From the NCBI RefSeq assembly GCF_965225875.1, contig NZ_CBDDBS010000002.1, positions 930,001-994,000 of the forward strand: a stretch of 64,000 bases of DNA, given 5' to 3'. The notes beneath the pieces are model-generated. The model searched no databases, was not told where the DNA came from, and saw nothing but the letters and a program-made list of their open reading frames with translations. This document shows, one piece after another, positions 25,514-33,922 of this stretch. The first letter of the stretch is position 1. Each line of letters starts with the position of its first letter. This stretch comes from Haliscomenobacter sp965225875 (lineage in GTDB: Bacteria; Bacteroidota; Bacteroidia; Chitinophagales; Saprospiraceae). The translations under genes and the position numbers were made by a program.

Positions 25514-26968
25514 TTAAAAATCATAACAATCCATCCCGCGTCCACTTTTTTGTTTACCACCCCGCCCTTTGCCTCCGTTGAACCAGTTTTTTGGCCAGGG
25601 ACTAATTTTTAACGCAGCATAAAAACCCGCTTCAGAAAGATTGCCCCGGCTCATCCAGGGAATGAGATTATCGGTACCGATGGTTAAAAAAGCCAGGCGA
25701 ATTGCGGCACCCAGGCGCAACTTCTGCCAGCGGTACAGCGTAAGCGGCAGGTACGCCCCTACCCAATTGTTTTCCCAACCACTCACTACCGAGAGGGTGC
25801 TGGCTTTGTGCAGTTGGTTGTCTCGAAATGCCAAGGGTTGTTGATACACGGCAAAAAAGCGCAAACCTTCCGTTTTGTAAAAACCGGCCTGCAAGACCAG
25901 ATTAGTCGGTAAACCTACCATAAAGGAGGAATCAATCAAAGCTGCATTTGGATCACCACTGAGCAATTCACTCAATTGGGCAGCCTTGTTGGGCAAGTCA
26001 GTCGGTCCAGTCCAGCTGGTATAAGGGTCGGTATCAAAAATAAGGGTCCCGACATTGCGAAACTGGTACAATTGTGCGCTATCCCGAAAACGAATCCCTC
26101 CCAGGTCGTTGAGGGCAATCCCCGCATTGCAGTTCCAACGCTCCCCAACGTACTCGTAAACAAGCCCAAGATCGAGGCCCCAGCCTTTCCCTTGCTGTTG
26201 CAGTTTGTAAGGAGTATCGGCATCGGCACCCAGATTGCCTCTGGTGAAAGCCAAGGTAGCCGCGCCCGGGCTCACTTCAAAACTATCCGTACGGATTTGC
26301 TGGTAACTGAATTGCTCATTGAAAATCGTGAGCCCTTCGTAACCTTGCAGATACCGCAGGTTAAAGCCCAGCGCAAGTCGACGATCATCAGCCGAACCAA
26401 TGCTGTAATCATAATGCAGCCCCCATTCCCGCCAGGCCATTCCATTGACGTGAGAGGGCGTCATATTGACTTTGCCCCTGTTGTTGATGTAGGTGTAATA
26501 CCCCAGATCGGTGGGGAAAATGGTTTCCATTTCCATCCGGGCCCGAGTGGTGAAGCCAATGCCATGTTGGCCCAATCGAACCAAAAAAGATGGACCCAAC
26601 ACGTTTACCGTCACATCACCATAATAAGAGCTATTGCGGGTATAATAATCCAAAACCAGGCTGTTCGGTCCGGGCGTACGGTCAGCGGGTATATCCGGGC
26701 GGCTGTATAGGTTCTGAATGTTACGGTATCTACTGAATTCGCCTGCTTTGGAATTTTCCAGGAAGGCGTAGTTGTTGCTCACAGAATTAACCGTTTCGAC
26801 CAGGTTCAAGTCCCATTTCTTGTGGTATAAGGCACCTAGGGCCGGATTGAGCAAGGTACTGTTGATGCCAGTGAATTGTTGTAGGCGTAAACCGAGGGCT
26901 TCCTGGCCCGAACTGGATATTGCTGCCAGGATACAAAGGGGCAACAGCAATATTTGCAGGTTTTTCAT
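25514..26968 (-). CDS. DUF5723-like outer-membrane protein
   Basis: A 484-residue exported protein. The start at 26968 was chosen because it opens with a signal peptide (MKNLQILLLPLCILAAISSSGQ); an ATG 20 codons upstream would bury it. The mature part resembles Bacteroidota DUF5723/PorP-like proteins (GINSTLLNPALGALYHKKWDLNL, GWGLDLGLVYEYVGERW, AGIALNDLGGIRF) with many predicted beta strands. It ends in a basic tail (GGKGRGGKQKSGRG). It heads an operon with a LytS-type kinase and a LytTR regulator, so it may be an envelope component sensed or controlled by them (inference). Confidence 0.8.
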   Translation of the reverse strand: MKNLQILLLPLCILAAISSSGQEALGLRLQQFTGINSTLLNPALGALYHKKWDLNLVETVNSVSNNYAFLENSKAGEFSRYRNIQNLYSRPDIPADRTPGPNSLVLDYYTRNSSYYGDVTVNVLGPSFLVRLGQHGIGFTTRARMEMETIFPTDLGYYTYINNRGKVNMTPSHVNGMAWREWGLHYDYSIGSADDRRLALGFNLRYLQGYEGLTIFNEQFSYQQIRTDSFEVSPGAATLAFTRGNLGADADTPYKLQQQGKGWGLDLGLVYEYVGERWNCNAGIALNDLGGIRFRDSAQLYQFRNVGTLIFDTDPYTSWTGPTDLPNKAAQLSELLSGDPNAALIDSSFMVGLPTNLVLQAGFYKTEGLRFFAVYQQPLAFRDNQLHKASTLSVVSGWENNWVGAYLPLTLYRWQKLRLGAAIRLAFLTIGTDNLIPWMSRGNLSEAGFYAALKISPWPKNWFNGGKGRGGKQKSGRGMDCYDF

Positions 26969-27312
26969 ATTTGATGCTTCGTTTTGAGTTGAACGCTGAA
27001 TAGGTGGGGTTTGATATTGAAAATTCAATAAACCCAGATTCAGAATGAGGTCAAAGAGACTTTTTGGTGGAGTTCTAATAAATATTTGATACGAATCTAA
27101 AAAAAAATAAATTAATAGTGTACGGTTTTTTGTTGTTTCCCCTTAGGTGAGAAGGATGACAAGCAGCATGGCGCTTCTGAATAGAATATTTCAAGTAGTT
27201 GATTTGTATCTCTTATCTACCTATGTTTATTAAGTGGCCTGGTCTTGTGTTTGGTTTCAATCGAAATAAAAAAGGCTGCCTCATTTTTGTAAGAGAGGCA
27301 GCCCTACCAACA
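26969..27312. other. Intergenic region upstream of the DUF5723/LytS/LytTR operon
   Basis: 344 bp, AT-rich. It carries the terminator of the stomatin-like gene at its right end and presumably the operon promoter at its left. I saw no coding sequence, RNA gene or repeat-family member in the middle. Confidence 0.55.
27266..27303 (-). terminator. Rho-independent terminator of the stomatin-like gene
   Basis: A perfect 9-bp stem (GGCTGCCTC / GAGGCAGCC) with a T tract on the minus strand (A run at 27266-27273), 10 bp past the stop at 27313. Confidence 0.85.
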
Positions 27313-28290
27313 TTATTGTTGTTCCTTTTCCAGGTAAATTTCTTCTTTGGGCGCATCCAATGTTTTGACCTTTTGCTGCGGCGGATTTTTGATCTTCATT
27401 TTTTCCGCCAACTCCTGGGTACTCACAAAGGAAGTGATCATTTGGGTCAACATGTCAGCAGCCGCGGTGGGCGCATTGGGCAACAAAATCAGGTTGCTGT
27501 TGCTGTGCTGGCCAATTTGTTGCAAGGTGTCGTAGTGCTGGGTAACCAGGATCAAGGCAGAAGCCTCCTGAGAATTGATGCCCACTTTGTTGAGCAAATC
27601 CACTGATTCCTCCAAGCCACGGGCAATCTCCCGACGCTGGTCGGCAATACCCTGACCTTGCAGGCGTTTGGATTCGGCTTCGGCTTTGGCGCGAGCCACT
27701 ATGCGGATGCGTTCGGATTCTGCTTCATATTCTGCTGCCAGCTTTTGGCGTTCAGCAGCGTTGATGTGGTTCATCGCGTTTTTGACAGCCTGATCGGGGT
27801 CGATGTCCGTTACCAGGGCCTTGACGATGCCATATCCGTAATCATTCATGGCCTCTTCCAACTCACGGCGAATGGCCAGGGCAACATCGTCTTTGCGTTC
27901 AAACACATCATCCAGGCGCATTTTGGGTACTTCCGCCCGAACGGTATCAAAAACATAGGCTGTGATTTGCTCGGTAGGGTTCTGGAGTTTGTAAAAAGCA
28001 TCGTAAACACTGTCTTCCAGCACTTTGAATTGTACCGAAACCTTCAAGCGGACGAAAACGTTGTCTTTGGTCTTGGTCTCCACAACAACGTCCAATTGCT
28101 GGATTTTCAAGTTGATGCGGCCCGCCGTGCGGTCCAGGAAGGGAACTTTGAACTGCAGGCCCGCAGTCCGTACGCTGTGGAATTTGCCAAAACGTTCGAT
28201 CATCAGAGCCGTTTGCTGTTTTACGGTGAAAATACCGGAGAAAAACAGGAACAAAGCGAAAAGGATTAGGACATAAAAAAGGATACCCAT
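27313..28290 (-). CDS. SPFH/band-7 (stomatin-like) membrane protein
   Basis: A 325-residue protein with one N-terminal TM helix (ILFYVLILFALFLFFSGIF), followed by the band-7 domain (TALMIERFGKFHSVRTAGLQ, VPFLDR, YGYGIVKALVTDIDPD). Next come a coiled coil rich in Glu, Ala and Arg (NAAERQKLAAEYEAESERIR, ARAKAEAESKRLQGQGIADQ) and a C-terminal oligomerisation region. This is the architecture of prokaryotic stomatins, which build membrane microdomain scaffolds and often influence membrane proteases. No NfeD partner gene is adjacent. It is transcribed alone, divergently from the dehydratase. Confidence 0.9.
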   Translation of the reverse strand: MGILFYVLILFALFLFFSGIFTVKQQTALMIERFGKFHSVRTAGLQFKVPFLDRTAGRINLKIQQLDVVVETKTKDNVFVRLKVSVQFKVLEDSVYDAFYKLQNPTEQITAYVFDTVRAEVPKMRLDDVFERKDDVALAIRRELEEAMNDYGYGIVKALVTDIDPDQAVKNAMNHINAAERQKLAAEYEAESERIRIVARAKAEAESKRLQGQGIADQRREIARGLEESVDLLNKVGINSQEASALILVTQHYDTLQQIGQHSNSNLILLPNAPTAAADMLTQMITSFVSTQELAEKMKIKNPPQQKVKTLDAPKEEIYLEKEQQ

Positions 28291-28513
28291 ATTGCTTCAG
28301 GTTTTTTGTTGGCATGAATTTATGAAAAAAATGTGGGATTAACATGGTTTAGGTTTTTTACTCAAACACACTTGCTTGCAAATATGCCGATTGTGCCACA
28401 GATAGTCAATTATTATCGATAAGAATCAAGTTTTTCCTAATTTTCTTGGCTATTTTTTCGTCCGATCATCTTTGCCCGCTATCTTTATTGCCAAACATTA
28501 GCGCAAGAAAAGC

Positions 28514-30244
28514 ATGAACAAACAAAACTCAGAAGAACATCAATCCGCTCTGCGTAGCCAGGGCTGGTTTGGAAAAAAAGGGAAAGACGGCTTCATTTAC
28601 CGCGCCTGGATGAAAAACCAGGGCATCCCTGATCATGAATTTAAAGGCAAACCCGTCATTGGCATTTGTAATACCTGGTCGGAATTTACCCCTTGTAATG
28701 CGCATTTCCGCGAATTGGCCGAATCGGTCAAACATGGCATTTATGAGGCTGGTGGTTTTCCTGTGGAATTCCCGGTCATGTCACTCGGTGAAACCCTCAT
28801 CAAACCTACCGCCATGTTGTACCGCAACCTGGCCAGTATGGATGTGGAGGAATCAATTCGAGCCAACCCAATGGATGCCGTGGTGCTATTGTGTGGTTGT
28901 GACAAAACCACTCCTTCCCTCGTAATGGGCGCCTGTAGTGTCAACATTCCCACACTGGTAGTATCGGGTGGGCCTATGCTGACGGGCAAATACAAAGGCG
29001 GCGACATCGGTACTTCGGATGTTTGGCGCTTCAACGAAGCCTACAAAACGGGACAAATGAGCGCCGAAGAATTCCGCGAAGCCGAAGCCTGTATGGGGCG
29101 TAGCCGTGGGCACTGCGCCGTCATGGGCACTGCGTCGACTATGGCTTGTATGGTGGAAGCTCTTGGTTTATCTCTGCCTGGCAATGCCGCCATTCCTGCT
29201 TCAGATTCCCGTCGCAAAGTACTGGCACACTACTCCGGTATGCGCATCGTGGAAATGGTGAAAGAAAATCTACGTTTGTCTGATATCCTCACCCGCGAGG
29301 CTTTTGAAAACGCCATCAAGGTCAATGCAGCCATAGGTGGTTCAACCAACGCCGTGATTCACTTGCTGGCCATGGCCGGGCGGATTGGGGTTGACCTTAC
29401 CCTGGATGATTTTGACGTACACTCCCGCGGCGTTCCACTTTTGGCCAACCTGCAACCTTCCGGCCAATACTTTATGGAAGACTTCTATTACGCTGGTGGT
29501 TTGCCTGCACTGATGCGGGAAATGGGAGACCTACTGCACCCAGCCATTACGGTTAATGGTCGCCCGATCACCGACAACGCTCAGGAATTTGACAACTACA
29601 ACAAGGCCATAATTGGAGATCTGGAGGAACCCATCAACCCACTTTCAGGGATAGTCGTTGTCAAAGGAAACCTGGCTGAAAATGGTGCCGTTATCAAAAC
29701 CTCGGCAGCCTCTCCAGAATTGCTCAAACACCGGGGCCGGGCCGTGGTTTTTGAAAACATTGAAGATTACCATGCTCGTATCGATGATCCAGCGCTGGAT
29801 ATTGATGAAACCTGTGTCATGGTGCTCAAATCCGTAGGGCCCAAAGGCTACCCGGGGATGCCCGAGGTTGGAAACATGGCCTTACCGGTCAAGTTATTGG
29901 AAAAAGGTGTAAAAGACATGGTGCGCATCTCCGATGGCCGGATGAGTGGAACGGGCTTTGGCACCGTGGTACTGCACGTTTCGCCGGAATCGGCGGCAGG
30001 GGGTACTCTGGCTTTGGTACAAAACGGAGACTTCATTGAGTTGGATGTCGATGCCCGCAGCCTGCACCTGGAAGTAAGCGAGGAAGAATTACAAAAACGC
30101 AGAGCAGCCTGGAAGTCACCTGCATTTGAAGCCAGAGGGTACGTGCATTTGTACCAGCAACACGTCACCCAATCTCACCTGGGAGCGGATCTGGACTTCC
30201 TCAAAGGTGGATCGGGCGATTCTGTGACGAGAGACTCGCATTAA
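28514..30244 (+). CDS. IlvD/Edd-family dehydratase, probably sugar-acid (arabonate/xylonate) type
   Basis: A 576-residue dehydratase. Three iron-sulfur Cys are in place: C61 (TWSEFTPCN), C129 (GCDKTTPS) and C201 (SRGHCAVMGTAST). Both the spacing and the SRxGHC-type context match [2Fe-2S] sugar-acid dehydratases such as L-arabonate or D-xylonate dehydratase better than branched-chain dihydroxy-acid dehydratase, which usually has EGACGGMYTANT at the third site. The reaction is loss of water from an aldonic acid to a 2-keto-3-deoxy acid. An SDR dehydrogenase follows on the same strand, separated by the 253-bp palindromic element. No valine/isoleucine biosynthesis genes are near, which supports a catabolic role. 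Confidence 0.85.
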   Translation: MNKQNSEEHQSALRSQGWFGKKGKDGFIYRAWMKNQGIPDHEFKGKPVIGICNTWSEFTPCNAHFRELAESVKHGIYEAGGFPVEFPVMSLGETLIKPTAMLYRNLASMDVEESIRANPMDAVVLLCGCDKTTPSLVMGACSVNIPTLVVSGGPMLTGKYKGGDIGTSDVWRFNEAYKTGQMSAEEFREAEACMGRSRGHCAVMGTASTMACMVEALGLSLPGNAAIPASDSRRKVLAHYSGMRIVEMVKENLRLSDILTREAFENAIKVNAAIGGSTNAVIHLLAMAGRIGVDLTLDDFDVHSRGVPLLANLQPSGQYFMEDFYYAGGLPALMREMGDLLHPAITVNGRPITDNAQEFDNYNKAIIGDLEEPINPLSGIVVVKGNLAENGAVIKTSAASPELLKHRGRAVVFENIEDYHARIDDPALDIDETCVMVLKSVGPKGYPGMPEVGNMALPVKLLEKGVKDMVRISDGRMSGTGFGTVVLHVSPESAAGGTLALVQNGDFIELDVDARSLHLEVSEEELQKRRAAWKSPAFEARGYVHLYQQHVTQSHLGADLDFLKGGSGDSVTRDSH

Positions 30245-30245
30245 A

Positions 30246-30498
30246 CTTGAGGCGATTTGGTTATCGATAAGTTACAAACTTAGAAGCAACGACCAGCGGC
30301 AGAGCCGCCAAAACGTCTGTAGCATTTAGACCGTACAATGCTTTTAAGGTACGTAGTACCGAAACAAATGGCAACAGTTGCGGTACTACGTACCTTAAAA
30401 TCTATCTTCATTCCTTAAGCTACAGACGTTTTGGCGGCTCTGCCGCTGGTCCTTATGCCTAAGATTACCCAATTACTTGATAATTAACTCGCCTCAAG
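30246..30498. repeat. 253-bp palindromic element with terminal inverted repeats (copy 1)
   Basis: Bounded by CTTGAGGCGA (30246-30255) and TCGCCTCAAG (30489-30498). A perfect 33-bp inverted repeat lies at 30291-30323 / 30419-30451, and an inner perfect 20-bp stem at 30342-30361 / 30381-30400. The inner arms contain the local palindrome GGTACGTAGTACC. It starts 2 bp after the dehydratase stop. A homologous copy lies at 49168-49419. There is no open frame for a transposase. It could be a MITE or a structured RNA locus. Confidence 0.9.
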
Positions 30499-30517
30499 CC
30501 TAGTAAACAAATTTCCG

Positions 30518-30545
30518 GGATTCAGTCGAAGTGTCGACTGAATCC
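30518..30545. repeat. Short hairpin with TCGAAGTG core
   Basis: A 12-bp perfect stem GGATTCAGTCGA / TCGACTGAATCC around AGTG. It resembles the right half of the CACTGAGCGNAGTCGAAGTG elements at 36673 and 37758. It lies about 30 bp before the SDR start. Confidence 0.7.
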
Positions 30546-30577
30546 TGTATCTCCTAAAACCCTTTTCAACCCTACCC

Positions 30578-31333
30578 ATGCCATTCACAGGAAAAGTTGC
30601 TTTGGTTACCGGTGCCGGGCAAGGCATCGGCTACGAAATCTGCCGACAGCTGGCGCTGCGGGGGGCGGCAGTTTTGCTCAATGATCGCGACCCCGAACTG
30701 GCCGAATGCGCCGCGGAAGAAATCCGTTGGGAAGGAGGCAATTGTTTGGCCTGCGCCGGAGATGCAAGCCAGATTGCCTTTATTGAAAGTATGGTGCAAA
30801 CCTGCGTAAAAGAATTTGGCCGCCTGGACATCGCCATTGCCAATGCAGGCATTACCCATTTCGGGGATTTTTGGACCTTCCAGCCCACCCAATTTGAAGA
30901 AGTGATGAACCTCAATATGCGGGGAACCTTCTTTCTGGCACAAATTGCCGCCAAACAAATGCGCGCCCAGGGCGAGGGTGGAAGTCTGTTGCTGATGTCC
31001 TCAGTGGTCGGAGTCCAGGCGCACAAAAACCTGGGTGCCTATGCCATGACCAAGGGCGGAATCCAGATTTTGGCCAAAAACCTGGTCGTGGAACTTTCAC
31101 CTTATGGCATCACCTGCAATGCCGTAGCTCCGGGAGCAACTGCTACCGAACGCACCCTCAACGATCCGGAATACGATCAGGTTTGGTCTAATATCACCCC
31201 AATGGGGCGGCCTGCCAGTCCATTGGACATTGCAGAAGCGGCTTTGTTTTTGGTGTCGCCACAAGCTCGGCACATTACCGGGCAGACCTTGGTAGTGGAT
31301 GGGGGTTGGACGGCGGTGAGTGTGCAGCCCTGA
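30578..31333 (+). CDS. Short-chain dehydrogenase/reductase
   Basis: A 251-residue classical SDR using NAD(P). Visible motifs: TGAGQGIG cofactor glycine motif (residues 10-17), IANAGI near 89, catalytic Ser in MSSVVG, YAMTKGG (Tyr and Lys of the YxxxK pair), and the PGATATERT segment after it. The C-terminal ITGQTLVVDGGW is typical of glucose/sugar dehydrogenase-like SDRs. Lying next to an arabonate/xylonate-type dehydratase, it may oxidise a sugar or a deoxy-keto intermediate in the same route; the exact substrate cannot be read from sequence. The 253-bp element between the two genes may uncouple their transcription. Confidence 0.88.
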   Translation: MPFTGKVALVTGAGQGIGYEICRQLALRGAAVLLNDRDPELAECAAEEIRWEGGNCLACAGDASQIAFIESMVQTCVKEFGRLDIAIANAGITHFGDFWTFQPTQFEEVMNLNMRGTFFLAQIAAKQMRAQGEGGSLLLMSSVVGVQAHKNLGAYAMTKGGIQILAKNLVVELSPYGITCNAVAPGATATERTLNDPEYDQVWSNITPMGRPASPLDIAEAALFLVSPQARHITGQTLVVDGGWTAVSVQP

Positions 31334-31359
31334 GGTGATCCGATTTTTTCGTGCACTCC

Positions 31360-31530
31360 GAGCCCCGCTAGGGGCGCAATATGGGTAGCAAAAAACGCCC
31401 CGATGTTTTCCGAGTCCCGTAGGGACGTGATGTGGGTATCAAAAGGGGCATAATACCCACATTTCGTCCCTACGGGACTCGGGAAAACCCGGAAACCACC
31501 ACTACCCATATTACGCCCCTAGCGGGGCTC
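31360..31530. repeat. Nested cruciform repeat between SDR and GH9 genes
   Basis: Outer arms 31360-31388 and 31502-31530 (29 bases, one mismatch; start GAGCCCCGCTAGGGGCG). Inner arms 31411-31439 and 31453-31481 (about 29 bases; core GAGTCCCGTAGGGACG). Inner and outer arms are related to each other (GAGYCCCG...GGGRCG, then TGGGTA), so this is a diverged double copy of one palindromic unit inserted in nested fashion. It occupies most of the convergent intergenic region. Confidence 0.85.
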
Positions 31531-31573
31531 CGCATCGTGCCTAAAGATAAAAACGATCGGCCTGCCAAAACAT

Positions 31574-31609
31574 AAAGTAGGGGCAGCCACTTAGGGCTGC
31601 CCCTACTTT
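31574..31609. terminator. Bidirectional hairpin at the GH9 3' end
   Basis: A 15-bp perfect stem (AAAGTAGGGGCAGCC / GGCTGCCCCTACTTT) that overlaps the GH9 stop codon. Same family as 4406-4429, with a paired base change. The AAAGT/ACTTT ends give modest U tracts in both directions. Confidence 0.7.
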
Positions 31610-33776
31610 ATTCCACCAACACCTTTTTCACCCCTACCCCACTCTCCGTACGCAGCTCCAATAGGTACATTCCCGCTGGAACTTTGTTTACCGTCACTTG
31701 AAGCCGGTTCTCTCCAGACAGCACATCCACCTTTTTTTCCCACAATAAACGTCCTTGTACATCGCGAAAGCGAAGGATACTAGCGCCAGCCTCTTCCGCC
31801 TCATACACCAAAGTAAATACGCCCTGGTTGGGCTGGGGCACTATCTGCATCCGCATATCCAACCTGGTTACATCTTCCAAACCAGTAGCCGGGCTACACC
31901 CCGATCCCGCACCAATGATCCGACTCAACAGCGCGATGTAAGCCCCCTGATAATAAATGGCGGGCTCGCTGATTTCCCAGGAGTTTTCAGGCCAGCTGAA
32001 GTTCCAGTCTTTGTAACTCTTTTGTGGTGGCTGGGAAGCAGGTGGAGAAATGGTTTTCACCGAAAAATCCTTGTTTGGTCCGCCAGTCAGATAGCCCGGT
32101 GGTGGGCCTTTGGGCGAGGTCAGGGCATTGTCCCAATCCGACTTGTCTTTGTACCAATGGTGATACAGTTCGTTCACACATTTTTCACCTCCATACCCAT
32201 ACATGTTGCTGAGCATGATCATCGTCAATGGGTTCACCCCGTGCAGCCAATGGAGGTATTGCTCGGCTACCTCCTGATAAAGGGCATGCTGGGGGGTATT
32301 GATGCCAAAATGGATAAAATCCAGGTTGAGCAGCCCGGAATTGGAGCGGATGTTGTTGCTGCCCCAGTGGTGCGCCCAATCCTCCATGTATGCCCTGTAA
32401 AGGTCACTTCTGTTTTGATAGTTGTTGATCGAAAAAGCGTAATTCATGCCGGCCTTCTGGCTGCGGATTTTGCTGATCGCGGCCAAAGAAGCGTTGGGCA
32501 TTCCGGCGTATTTGAGCAAGGCAAAACAAACGCCCATGTTATACGGGTGCCAATAATTTTCATTTACTGGCCGAATTTTGTCAAAGTGGGCATCGATGTG
32601 GGTTTTGTAAGCCGCGTTTCCCGTAGCTTCGAACAGGTAAATCGCAGCAGCTACCGCATTGCCCAATTGGCTACCTGCATCCCGATCGGCATCGCCGGAG
32701 GTGATGTTTTGGTCGTCGCAGGCGGTTTCAAAAGTGCTCAGGTTTTGGGTAGTCACCAGGGCTCTGGCCCAGGCTTTGACGGCACGGTCGATCAGGTCTT
32801 GGCCGTAAGCTTGCAGGGCGGGATCGGATAAGGATTTGTACACCTGCCCGGCGCAGGCGAAGATGGCCGCTCCGGTAATTGTAGCCGAAGTGCATTCCCC
32901 TACCCAGTAGCGTGGGCGGGTATCCAGACTGGGCAGCGCGGGCACTTCATTAAAATTGTCAACGCCCACCTTGATCATCAAACCATTGGTACCTGTGGCG
33001 TCTTGCATGCGTTTGAGCCAATCCAGTTCCCATTTGATTTCATCTAGTAAATCTGGGATCCCGTTGCCCGACTCTGGGATGTTGTAATTGTCTTTAAATA
33101 CCTTCGGATTGAGTCGATAAGCCTCCAACATGTTGAGCAAGGGGTCAAAAGTAAAGGTGGTGTACTTGTTGGGGTCACCTGCATCAAACCAACCGCCACT
33201 CACGTCGCGGGCGGTGGCGGGGTTGCTTTTGTCGTAACGGCTCCGGGCGGCCTTGTCCTGATTGGGGCCGCCGTAACAGGCGCCATCCACCCATTTGGCA
33301 TCCACATAGGGCGTGTTTTTGGCGAAGTTGATTCTTTGGTAAAAAAACATCCGCACCGCCTGGCGCAGTACTTCATCGTACACCTGATCGCCGATTTCAA
33401 AGCGAAAGGAACCGACCTGATTGGCCAAATCGTAGATGTAGTAGCTGCCGGGCGTGGTGACGGTGCTGAAGTCAAACCACCAGCCCCGGTCGCCGGATTG
33501 GCTATGGGTATTGCCATTGTTCCAGACCTGCAGGGTGCCACTGAACACGATCTGATCATTGTCCCAGCGGCGAACCTGGTATTGGTTGTTGCCAAGTCCG
33601 GGAGAAAACGTTTCGCTGGCATTGAAACCCGCCTGGGGGTCAGCGATGACGGCCATTTTTTTGGATTGGCAGAAGTAGCCGAATTGGTCCACTTTGATGA
33701 ATTCGGTGGTTTTGACCGGGCCTGCCCAAAGGGAAAGGCTAGCGAAAAAAACAATTAGAGACAGGAAGCTGCGCAT
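31608..33776 (-). CDS. Secreted GH9 endoglucanase-type hydrolase with T9SS sorting domain
   Basis: A 722-residue exported glycoside hydrolase. The signal peptide is MRSFLSLIVFFASLSLWAG. An N-terminal Ig-like CelD_N domain covers about 22-130. The (alpha/alpha)6 GH9 domain spans roughly 135-620, with the catalytic Asp motif GGWFDAGDPNKY (D198/D201) and the general acid in SEPAIYYQGAY (E604). Residues 638-722 form a type IX secretion C-terminal domain (PQPNQGVFTL, GRLLWEKKVDV, VPAGMYLLEL), so the enzyme is expected to be secreted or surface-attached. The substrate is probably beta-1,4-glucan (cellulose) or a related beta-glucan. It is transcribed alone. Confidence 0.93.
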   Translation of the reverse strand: MRSFLSLIVFFASLSLWAGPVKTTEFIKVDQFGYFCQSKKMAVIADPQAGFNASETFSPGLGNNQYQVRRWDNDQIVFSGTLQVWNNGNTHSQSGDRGWWFDFSTVTTPGSYYIYDLANQVGSFRFEIGDQVYDEVLRQAVRMFFYQRINFAKNTPYVDAKWVDGACYGGPNQDKAARSRYDKSNPATARDVSGGWFDAGDPNKYTTFTFDPLLNMLEAYRLNPKVFKDNYNIPESGNGIPDLLDEIKWELDWLKRMQDATGTNGLMIKVGVDNFNEVPALPSLDTRPRYWVGECTSATITGAAIFACAGQVYKSLSDPALQAYGQDLIDRAVKAWARALVTTQNLSTFETACDDQNITSGDADRDAGSQLGNAVAAAIYLFEATGNAAYKTHIDAHFDKIRPVNENYWHPYNMGVCFALLKYAGMPNASLAAISKIRSQKAGMNYAFSINNYQNRSDLYRAYMEDWAHHWGSNNIRSNSGLLNLDFIHFGINTPQHALYQEVAEQYLHWLHGVNPLTMIMLSNMYGYGGEKCVNELYHHWYKDKSDWDNALTSPKGPPPGYLTGGPNKDFSVKTISPPASQPPQKSYKDWNFSWPENSWEISEPAIYYQGAYIALLSRIIGAGSGCSPATGLEDVTRLDMRMQIVPQPNQGVFTLVYEAEEAGASILRFRDVQGRLLWEKKVDVLSGENRLQVTVNKVPAGMYLLELRTESGVGVKKVLVE

Positions 33777-33922
33777 GGATTTGGGTTGAATAAATGAGGT
33801 GTCATGGTAGCTAAAGGCTAGATACCTGGCACAAAAAAATTGCAGCTAGTGGATTGTACGAGACAACAAGATACGCGCTTTTTAAAAGAAATGGAACTGA
33901 TTTAAAAAATTGTTGCTTCGCT

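Noticed and set aside
28514..30244. Calling this gene ilvD (dihydroxy-acid dehydratase) outright
   Set aside because: The third Cys context (SRGHCAVMGTAST) and the absence of ilv neighbours favour a sugar-acid dehydratase, so only the superfamily is asserted.
30246..30498. Insertion sequence carrying its own transposase
   Set aside because: The element is only 253 bp and has no open frame; at most it is a non-autonomous MITE.
31755..32831. 358-codon open frame antisense to the GH9 gene, and a similar 296-codon one antisense to the DJ-1/hydrolase gene (47285-48175)
   Set aside because: Both are mirror images of conserved coding sequence and lack motifs or plausible initiation context.
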